From Anolis sagrei (taxonomy: Eukaryota; Chordata; Lepidosauria; Squamata; Anolidae): a DNA stretch of 64,000 nucleotides. Position numbers and translations under genes: made by a program. The notes under the pieces were generated by a model. The model was not told the DNA's origin. It saw only the letters and a list, made by a program, of their open reading frames with translations, and did not search any database. This document shows, piece after piece, positions 56,901 to 64,000 of this stretch. Location: contig NC_090023.1 of assembly GCF_037176765.1 (NCBI RefSeq), positions 127,915,866-127,979,865 on the forward strand, given 5' to 3'. Position 1 is the first letter of the stretch. Every line of letters starts with the position of its first letter.

Positions 56901-58029
56901 TTAATTCTTATGCACACTTCACATATTGTATTTGTAGTGCAAAAACACTCAATACAATACAATAATTAAAATGAAGAACCATTTAAACAAATATAAACTT
57001 ATTAGTATTTCAATGGGAAGTGTGGGCCTGCTTTTGGCTGATGAGATAGGATTGTTGTCGTTGTGTGCTTTCCAGTCGTTTCAGACTTGGGTTGGCCCTG
57101 AGCGAGGGCCGGGTATATGACCTTGGAGGGCCATATCAGGCCCCCGGGCCTTAGTTTGCGGACCCCTGGTATAGAAAAATAAAAAACAAAGTTAAAAACT
57201 TGGCATTATACTAAATGTCCTTTGACCAATCAAAGTGGTGTTTTTTCCCCTTCCCAATATTGAAAGTCTTCTTCCGTTCTTTTTCCTTTAAGGGGGTTTT
57301 GGAGTAGCGAAGAACCTGTGTTCCTGGGCTGTGAAAGGGAAGGAGTGCTCTGTAAACGAACAGGTGAAGTCCACCCTTGAGGCCTTTCACAGTGCAAAGA
57401 AGCCAATTGGCCTGTGCTGCATCTCCCCTGTGCTGGCAGCCAAAATCTTCCCTGGCTGTGAAGTCACTGTTGGCCACAGCAAAGATACAGATGGAAGGTA
57501 AGCAAACAGCTGGCAATTTGGAGTATCACCTGTCTGCCGGTGGGCTTTAATGGGCAACATAATGTAGAATCCTGAGATTTGCTGTTTAGGGAGAGACTTA
57601 CCCATGATCCTAGATTTTTTAAGCCATAATCCAATAAATGACAACATATAGATAACACAGAACCCAAAGTAACCTGTTATTCTGTGGAGATTATGAAAAA
57701 CAATTTGGAGGATTTCCAGCTTGCTTCTAATTGCAGCAAGAATGTGTCACTCGTTCTTGGAAATCTGCAGAACCGCTCTCCTAATCCTCTTTTTCTGGAT
57801 ACAGTTTCCTAGTTTTTGTGACTTGCTTTCTTGCAGATTTCCTGATGCGGACACAGCAGCTGCAATAGAAGAACTTGGATGCAAGCACATTTCCAAAGAT
57901 GTGCATGAAGCCCATGTTGATTCTGCTAACAAGATCGTCACCACGTGCGCATTCATGTGCAAGGCCCCCTTGCATGAGATTTTCGATGGCATTGGAGCCA
58001 TGGTTTCTGAAGTCCTGAAACTTGCCTGA
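53755..58029 (+). CDS. GATD3/ES1/ElbB-like protein (DJ-1/PfpI superfamily)
   Basis: Four exons, 53755-53865, 55931-56102, 57293-57497 and 57837-58029 (TGA), encode 226 residues: [20 protein letters not shown] at the start, [32 protein letters not shown], the nucleophile-elbow segment [16 protein letters not shown] and a C-terminal [25 protein letters not shown] block. This is the ES1 family (vertebrate GATD3, bacterial ElbB), class-1 glutamine amidotransferase-like fold; ElbB is reported to have glyoxalase activity and vertebrate ES1 is mitochondrial. Length matches ElbB (about 217), and the predicted protein starts at the first beta strand, so the roughly 40-residue mitochondrial leader of human GATD3 is absent if this ATG is used. 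The frame upstream stays open to about 53605 but has no ATG. All joins keep phase. An AATAAA at 58097-58102 closes the gene. I do not assign the symbol because this may be a paralogue. Confidence 0.88.
54130..54690 (+). mobile_element. tRNA-headed SINE with L2-like tail
   Basis: A tRNA-like head (CTGGGCTGTGGCGCACCTAG ... GGTCATGAGTTCAAAGCC) is followed by about 350 bases of body and a 3' end GTAATCCGCCCTGAGTCCCC, GTGAGAAGGGCGGAATATAA ending in AAATAAATAAA. The tail is the same motif as the L2-like tails elsewhere, which suggests L2-type mobilisation (inference). Confidence 0.65.
54776..54910. mobile_element. Palindromic hAT-like MITE with SPIN-type ends
   Basis: CAGTGGTTCTCAACCTGTGG at the left and CCCACAGACTGAGAACCACT at the right are inverted ends. 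The inside pairs (CTTCAACTCCCAGAAATCC with the reversed GGATTTCTGGGAGTTG block). It is in intron 1 of the GATD3-like gene. Confidence 0.75.
55238..55380 (+). mobile_element. Sauria SINE, 5'-truncated
   Basis: GTCATGCTGACCACGTGACC, TTGGAGGTGTCTACAGACAA and the Bov-B-like 3' end GACACGACTAGACTTAATGT with an ACCTTTAC end identify a truncated Sauria SINE. Confidence 0.8.
55397..55703 (+). mobile_element. Sauria SINE, near full length
   Basis: A tRNA-like head (GGGAGCCCCTGGTGACTCAG, GGTTGGCAGTTCGAATCCAG), a body with CATGCTGGCCACGTGTCCTT and the Bov-B-like 3' end GACACAACTAGTCTTAATGT with an ACCCTTTAC end are all present. It lies head to tail behind the truncated copy at 55238. Confidence 0.85.
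56813..57170. mobile_element. hAT (Charlie-like) non-autonomous element
   Basis: Left end CAGGTGTCCTCAAACTTTTT and reversed right end CAGGGGTCCGCAAACTAAGG are inverted repeats. Flanks GAATAGAC and GTATAGAA fit a decayed 8-bp duplication. It lies in intron 2 of the GATD3-like gene. Confidence 0.75.
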
Positions 58030-58194
58030 GTGGGGACAGCTAGTGACTGATGGAAATTATGTTTAACAAATAGAACTTATCATGATAAATGGAATTAATA
58101 AAATTTATTCAGCTCCTGAGTTTAGACTCTTGAACATTATCTTGGTTTTTTGTTTTATTTTAGTCTTTTAACAGATTAGGCTTGTTTCTTCTCC

Positions 58195-58445
58195 CAGATT
58201 TTTTTTTGGGGGGGGAGGGTCAGGAGCAACTTGAGAAACTGCAAGTTGCTTCTGGTGTGAAAGAATTTGCCATCTGCAAGGATGTTGCCGAGATGTTTTG
58301 ATGTTTTACCATCCTTGTGGGAGGCTTCTCTCATGTCCCAGCATCGGGAACTGGAGCTGACAGAGGGAGCTCATCCGTGCTCTCCCCAGATTCAAACCTC
58401 CGACCTGTCAGTCTTCAGTCCCGCTGGCACAAAGGTTTAATGTGA
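58195..58445 (-). mobile_element. tRNA-derived SINE (squamate type), reverse orientation
   Basis: The reversed sequence has the tRNA-like head at the right (TTCAAACCTCCGACCTGTCA on plus) and the poly-T of its tail at about 58200-58208. It lies just downstream of the GATD3-like gene. Confidence 0.7.
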
Positions 58446-58704
58446 AAGTATTATAAGCTGTATCCCATAATGCAATGAAGTGAGCAATTTTTATCCTACA
58501 GGTGCAGAATTTATACAGTTAGATCTAGAATATAGTTTTGCTAGGCTAATGTTTTTTGCACTGCAGGTCCCAGAAGATCTCTTGGTTGTGGAAGCTGGAA
58601 ATTGTAATTCAGTTCTATCTATTAGGCTCCATGTGTCCCATCCCTCTCCCATTAGCAAATACAATTCCCAAGTTTCAGCCACTTAGATTTACATGTTCAG
58701 GAGT

Positions 58705-58705
58705 A

Positions 58706-58770
<65 letters not shown>

Positions 58771-58940
58771 TATTTCTGGACTGCCCTCTCTCCCCGAGGG
58801 GACTCAGGGCAGATTACATATACAAAAAGGCAAGCATTCAATGCCTCAGGTGAGTACAAACATATCAAAATACTACACAATAAACAACAGGAACAACAGT
58901 GAGCTTATGACAAAAGAATTAAGCATTGTGATGAAAAACA
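58705..58940 (-). repeat. L2-like 3' tail with (AAT)n
   Basis: (AAT)n at 58708-58766 followed by GGACTGCCCTCTCTCCCCGA and GGGGACTCAGGGCAGATTAC is the reversed tail motif. It lies between the convergent GATD3-like gene and ACOD1. Confidence 0.65.
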
Positions 58941-59099
58941 AAACAATAAGGCATAGTTAACTAAAACATAAGTAAACATTACAACTAAAAGCAATTTAAA
59001 ATACAGTTACATTGAAAATGGCTGGCGCCAATGTTCATTTGAAATGTAATATGGCAGCCATGATGGCCATGTAGCAAAATATATCAAAATCCAAATTCC

Positions 59100-60018
59100 A
59101 CAAAATAATATTTTTATTGGGCCAAATAAAAAAGGCAAGGAATCCAACTGGTGCATATTTCAGCTGCCCAAATATTTGCAGTGGAACTGAACTCTACACA
59201 TCTTTTCTTGGATTGTGTTCCTCACAAAGGGTCTCGGATATCACCATGTTGTTGCAACAGGGTGGCAGTCTTTAATTTTTTATTGAATGCAGGTTGGTAA
59301 GGCATGAGAACAAATTCATTGCAGTGAAAATGACTTCTAGAACACCTTTTCAAGGCCATTTTAAAACATCGTAGTTGATAATACAGAAAGAATCACTTGA
59401 CAGTTTGTACATAATGCCTGGAGATGATGGGTGTTCAGCACTCCCATCTAAAGTGTCCCAGAACCTCTGTGCTAGAAATACGATAACAAAGTTCACTACT
59501 CATTGCCCTCAAATGGGACATACAGAACTTGGTCTTCCTGAACTAGGAGACAGCAGGAATTTGGCCCAGGTTAAAAGCCATAGGACTTAGGGCCCTTCCA
59601 TGCAAGCCCTATGCCCCAGGTTTCCTGCTTGAAACTGGATTATATGAGTCTGCACTGCCTGATAATCTGGGATAACCTGGGATCAGATCCTGGAATATAG
59701 GGCCTGTCTGGAAGGGCCCTTAGAAGAGGTTTTGTGATACTCTGCAAATGAAAGCACCATTGGTCAAGATCTGAAGAGCTATTCTTGCTATACCAAAGCA
59801 GTGGGCTCTTGTTTATCTCACACACATACACACAGTCTAATATATGGATTGTTTTTGGCTCCTGGATGTGCATATAAAATACATAATCATTTTGGATTTA
59901 CTTCTCAGAAGTTCATCTGATCCATAGCAAATGATTTTTTGAGAAAACCAAACAATCCTAAGTCTGAAAAGCCATCCATCTCAATTGTGCAGGGATGAAA
60001 CTTCATTTTAGAAGTCCT
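59100..60018 (-). other. ACOD1: Putative ACOD1 3' UTR and convergent intergenic space
   Basis: Minus-strand AATAAA hexamers at 59284-59279 and 59118-59113 could end the ACOD1 transcript. A Harbinger-type MITE (59590-59719) lies within. A short CA repeat is at about 59820-59835. The GATD3-like transcript ends near 58110 on the other strand, so the two genes converge over about 1 kb that also holds an L2-like tail. Confidence 0.35.
59590..59719. mobile_element. PIF/Harbinger-type MITE with TTA target
   Basis: GGGCCCTTCCA at the left and TGGAAGGGCCC-like sequence at the right are inverted, flanked by TTA at 59587-59589 and 59720-59722. Same family as 29915-30047. Confidence 0.75.
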
Positions 60019-63000
60019 TCATGGCAGCTCACTTCTCAGTTTTGCCTGTTCGGCTGTCAACTCATACCCTTGGAGAAGTGAAGTCAACACTCTACAGTCT
60101 TCTAGTCTTTCTAAATGATCAACTGTTTCAATTATGCGTTGGGCTCCTTCCAGTGAAAGAACAGTGGTGGCATTGGCATTGAATTTTTTCACCAGGTCGG
60201 CCCTGCGCAGTGGCTTCCTCCAGTGCCCGTAGAAGGTGTCACAATGCTCTGAAAAGGTGCTTCCATCTTTGAGGGTGATGACGATTTCGCAGTAAAGGCT
60301 GTTGAAACTGGGGTGGTTGTCAAGAGGATGCTCTAGATGTGTCTTGCTGAGCAGCTCCTTTAGCTCTGGGCGGGAGATGTTCCTCTCTTTGAATGACTCA
60401 ACAGAGATGCACCCATCCAGCAGTGCAGAGCATGCCGCAAATTGGAAAGAATGCCTAGCTTCATGTTCAGAGGAAGGGAACAGCCTATTAACATATTGCA
60501 TGTCCGGGACTTTAAGCAGGACCGACTTGATTCGGCCGATGGGGAGGGACTCCCCATCCTTTGCAAGGTGCTTCCTTGCGGCCAGGGCTGCTTCCGCCAT
60601 CCAGTGTGTGCCAAGGTGTGCTGGGAAGGTCTTGATTGCAACGTCTTGTTGGCCCAGCAACCAAGAATAGCATTCCAAGCTTGGCAGAGTCTGAGGCAAG
60701 TATTCTGTGTAAAAGACTCCAAAGCCTGACTCGAGGTCCAGGATCAGTTTGTTTGCCTGGAGACCCAAGGATGCCAAAGTGGTTGCTTCCAAGCCATGCC
60801 TGCTTGCGTTGCCCACATGGAGAGGTTTAGTTTGGGTGGCTGCATTGGCCAATGGTGCGCCACCATAAGAGGCAGCAATTGCCAGGGCTTCCTTGCATTT
60901 AAACTGATTGAGACCCAAGAGTTTAGCGGTGGCTGCAGCACTTCCCAGGGTGCCAAGGATGGATGGTGGGTGAAACCTAAGAAAAGGCCAAAACAGCTTT
61001 AGTTTTCTTGCAGAAAGATCTAATGTAACTTTCTGAAATTCATGATCTGCCCTTAAAGCAGTGTTTCTCAACCTTCCTCATGCTGCGTCTCCTTAATATA
61101 GTTCCTCATGTTGTGGTGACCCCTCAACCATAAAATTATTTTCATTGCTACTTAATAACTAATTTTGCTGTTGTTATGAATAATAATGTAAAGATCTGAT
61201 ATGCAGGATGTATTATCACTTATTGGACCAAATTTGGCACAAATTCCCAATACACCCAAATTTGAAGACTGGTGGGTTGGGGGGGGGGGGGGATTGATTT
61301 ACCATTTGGGTATTGTAGTTGCTGGGAAATTATGGGATGTAAAAGTGCAGAGCTTTGGCTAAATAATTGTGTTGACCTTTATTATGAATAGGGCTCCCAG
61401 GTGGTGCAGCAGGTGAAACTCCTGAGCTCTGAACTTGCTGACCAAAAGGTTGGCAGTTAGAAATGGAGGAGAAAGGTGAGCTCCTGCTGTTAGCCCCAGC
61501 TTCTGCCAACCTAGCAGTTTGAAAACATGAAAATGTGAGTAACTCAATAGATACTGCCTTGGCGGGAGGGTAACAGCATTCCTTGAAGTCATGCTGGCCA
61601 CGTGACCTTGGAGGTGTCTATGGACAACGCCGCCTCTTTGGCTTAGAAATGTAGATGAGCACCACCCCCCAGAGTTAGACACGACTGGACTTAATGTCAG
61701 GGGAATCCTTTACCTTTGCCTTATTATGAATACAGTTTATCCTTTTCAGCTGTTATTGCTGCAGTTATTTAGATCAGGGAGATTTGCCTGAGAAATGTAT
61801 CAAGTGAAACACAAATTGCATCCCATGTCTCTTGAAGTCCAAAGGAACATTCATGCTTAGGTTCAATTAATATCCTTAACAAGAACTGCGCCTCAACTCT
61901 ACAATTGGCTCTCTGTTATCAATGGATTCTGAACAGATGTAACTACCAATGACTTCAAAATATCAACCCCCTCCCAAGAGATAAGATACAACATCTTAAT
62001 ATGCCACTATATATGATGGGGCTTTTTATCCATTGGGGTCCTGGAACCAAACCACAGTGGATACAAAGGGCCCACTACACTGAAATGGTTTCCTTAACAT
62101 ACCTTTTAGGAACATTGCTGGCCTCCTTTGAAAAGTGCATCAACCTTCCTTGTACTTCAATTCCTACATTGAAAGCCAAAAGCAAGTCTTGACCAGAAAT
62201 ACGTTGCTTTTTAGGTATGGCTTCGGAGGCAGCAAGGAGAGCAGCCAGCACAGCCCCAGAGGGGTGTGTGGCTGGGTGCCAAGTGTCATCAAAATCCATG
62301 GAGTGAATCTTTGGAAAGAATGAAAAATGCTCTGATTTTAGATCACCAGTTAAATATATATATTATATTTAAAATAAACATTCTGATTTCTAGATTTCAT
62401 ATTGAAATCTTGAGTTCTTTCAGACTTACAGTGACCCTAAGGCGACCTTATCATGGCATTTATTTTTGGCAGGATTTATTCGGTGGGGATTCACCATTGC
62501 CTTCCTGAGACTGAGAAAATGGGTTTCCATACCTGAGCAGGGATTTGAACATCAGTCTCCAGAATCATATTTCTCAGCTCAAACCACTACACCGGCTCAA
62601 TATTGCCCATCATATCTGCAGGATGAAGATCTATAATTTCACTTGCCCAGATCTGAAAACACATGATCTATAGTATGGTTCTGCTAAAACAGAGCATAGT
62701 GTTACACTGGAGGACCTAGAAATACTAGAAAGGTGTCCTCTCTTAAGTATTTTCTAGGTCCTGCAGTGCAATATTATGGTATACTTCCACTAGAAGTTGT
62801 TTATTTTAATAGGCCTTGCTAATATTTGCATTTTCATACTTTCGTGGCAATTCCACGAATACAGTGTTCCCTCACTTATTGCGGGGGTTCCGTTCCAGGA
62901 CTCCCCGCGATAAGTGAAAATCCGTGAAATAGGAACATCTGGCTCCCTCTCCCCTCTTACTCCTCCTCCTCTTCCCCCCTCCTTCCTAAACTACCAGCGC

Positions 63001-64000
63001 TTTGATGCAAGACCCAGCCAAGGCCTTCTCTGCCAAAGATGGCCCTCGCCCTTCTGAACCTGGCCCCGATCCTGTCCCCTCCACCTTGGGCCCACCTGCT
63101 TACCTCTTTGGGGACCATGGCCCGTGGCGCAAGCAGACAGGCAGGCCAGGAGGCAGAGGGGGGGGAGGGAGAGCTTGCCGGAGTAGGAAGGAGGTACGGA
63201 TGAGAGAAGAGAAGGCAGCTCATCGAAAGTAGTGGTGTTTCCCTTGCTCTAGGTGGTGGCCTCCTCCTCTTTCCCTGACAACAATGCTTCAATATCCTCC
63301 CTCCGCCAGCGGCAATTAATGGCCTGCCAGCACCAATAAATCCATGTTTATTAAAAAATACATTATTTTAAAAAAAACACAAAACAGCGAGTCTGCATAA
63401 AGCGAACCGCGAAGCGGCAAGGGAACACTATATTCTCCAAGGTATGAGAGTCATACATAGTAATGTAGAAATAGTAACAGGGTGAAGAATGATGATTGGT
63501 TCACTTGCACGGTGGCATGGTAATGTTGCTTTTTTGGACTGTAGCACACAGTATCCTGAAGCTCTATGTGGCATAGGAATTCCAAACTGTGGTCCCAAAA
63601 TTATTCCCTCCCTCCAGGTTATGGGATACATAACACTCTAGAAATTATACTACTAGTAAAAAACAGTGAGGTGGATTTTTTCAGTTTGAAAAGGACAGAA
63701 ATATAGTGCTGTAGAGCTGTCTCGCTGAATGCTTCGATATGATAACCACTTACTTGAGAATAAGTGCTATTGCATTCACTGAATTTCTTTTGGAATCAAT
63801 GTATATAAAATTGTACTGCCTGGGGTTTCACTCTAAATGGCTAGCCTGTGTACCACAAAACAAAACAAAAAAACCTACGAAGCCTGCCACATCTAGAAGT
63901 GTATTTCCTTACCGCCACTCCATTCACGAAAGCTGCATACAGAGCAGGAAGCTTAAGATACGGGTGACCCCAGACAGAGCTGGATGTGTCAGAGCTGTAG
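60019..64000 (-). CDS. ACOD1: ACOD1/IRG1, cis-aconitate decarboxylase, last three exons (5' part outside window)
   Basis: ACOD1 decarboxylates cis-aconitate to itaconate in mitochondria of activated macrophages. Minus-strand exons: 64000(edge)-63913 (WGHPYLKLPALYAAFVNGVA), 62308-62103 (IHSMDFDDTWHPATHPSG...VPKR) and 60976-60019 (FHPPSILGTLGSAAATAK... to ELP, TGA). Both joins keep phase. Numbering from human, the active-site set is all present: Asp93, Thr97, His103, His159 (in FHPP), Lys207 (TKPLH), Lys272 (AIKTFP) and Tyr318 (MQYVN). The C-terminus gives about 475 residues against 481 in human, with a diverged tail. The fold is the MmgE/PrpD family. It is convergent with the GATD3-like gene. 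Positions 152, 154 and 273 read Ser, Val and Thr, differing from human Asn, Met and Arg as I recall. Confidence 0.95.
61059..61290 (+). mobile_element. SPIN-like hAT element, 3'-truncated
   Basis: CAGTGTTTCTCAACCTTCCT at the left and the block GTGGTGACCCCTCAACCATA followed by ATCTGATATGCAGGATGTAT match SPIN-type hAT elements as I know them. The right inverted end is missing; a run of G and Helitron-like text follow. It lies in the last ACOD1 intron. Confidence 0.65.
61391..61720 (+). mobile_element. Sauria SINE, near full length, with 12-bp target duplication
   Basis: The head GGGCTCCCAGGTGGTGCAGC, the body and the 3' end GACACGACTGGACTTAATGT are present. TTATTATGAATA is repeated exactly at 61379-61390 and 61721-61732, as expected for LINE-mediated insertion. 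It lies in the last ACOD1 intron, antisense to the gene. Confidence 0.9.
62410..62600 (-). repeat. Old amniote SINE-like repeat
   Basis: GTGACCCTAAGGCGACCTTA, TTTGAACATCAGTCTCCAGA and AAACCACTACACCGGCTCAA match the 33025-33210 repeat family in the same orientation. It lies in the ACOD1 intron 62309-63912. Confidence 0.5.
62862..63430. mobile_element. Tigger-like Tc1/mariner MITE with TA target
   Basis: Left end CAGTGTTCCCTCACTTATTG and reversed right end TAGTGTTCCCTTGCCGCTTC are inverted, flanked by TA at 62860-62861 and 63431-63432. Internal text has CGCGATAAGTGAAAATCCG, typical of this group. No transposase frame. It lies in the ACOD1 intron 62309-63912. Confidence 0.75.

Noticed and set aside
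60302-61002. Plus-strand frames of 64-122 codons opposite the ACOD1 last exon
   Set aside because: Antisense shadows of a strongly conserved coding exon.

Overview
The window is vertebrate nuclear DNA, most likely from a squamate reptile. Genes are split by long introns with GT-AG borders, and promoters sit in CpG-rich islands. The repeats point to a lizard: Sauria-type SINEs whose 3' ends match Bov-B, Bov-B and CR1 LINE pieces, L2-like 3' tails ending in ATT/TTTA repeats, SPIN-like and palindromic hAT elements, Harbinger MITEs and a Helitron. An iguanian such as Anolis is my best guess; the species call is inference.

Five protein-coding genes lie in order. MYCBP2 (+, last 21 exons, 98-25684), FBXL3 (+, CDS 33612-40651, 5' UTR exon in the CpG island at 29.1-29.5 kb), CLN5 (-, CDS 45217-51395), a GATD3/ES1/ElbB-like gene (+, CDS 53755-58029) and ACOD1/IRG1 (-, last three exons, 60019 to the window edge). 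MYCBP2, FBXL3, CLN5 and ACOD1 are neighbours on human 13q22, so this is a conserved amniote block. From memory, the GATD3-like gene is not part of the human block (human GATD3 lies on chromosome 21), which makes it the most interesting gene here.

Region by region: 0-26 kb holds the MYCBP2 C-terminal half-domain set (DOC-like region, then the RING-Cys-relay E3 module) with a GC-AG intron, a 2.35-kb Helitron carrying an expanded GT-rich satellite, and several DNA transposons with clear target-site duplications. 26-29 kb is intergenic repeat-rich DNA. 29-43 kb is FBXL3, with a long repeat-filled first intron and a perfect 24-bp hairpin in an internal intron. 43-51.5 kb is CLN5, whose promoter has an NRF1-like site and a TFEB/MITF-type E-box. 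51.5-53.5 kb is the short divergent space between CLN5 and the GATD3-like gene, filled by palindromic hAT copies and a truncated Bov-B LINE. 53.7-58.1 kb is the GATD3-like gene, and 59-64 kb is ACOD1, convergent with it.

The genes do not form a single pathway: MYCBP2 is a giant E3 ligase, FBXL3 is the SCF receptor for cryptochromes, CLN5 is a lysosomal lipid enzyme, the GATD3-like protein is a DJ-1/PfpI-fold protein and ACOD1 makes itaconate. The last three are metabolic proteins of lysosome and mitochondrion type. No CRISPR array, rRNA or clear tRNA gene was seen, and I recognised no retroviral or LTR element.
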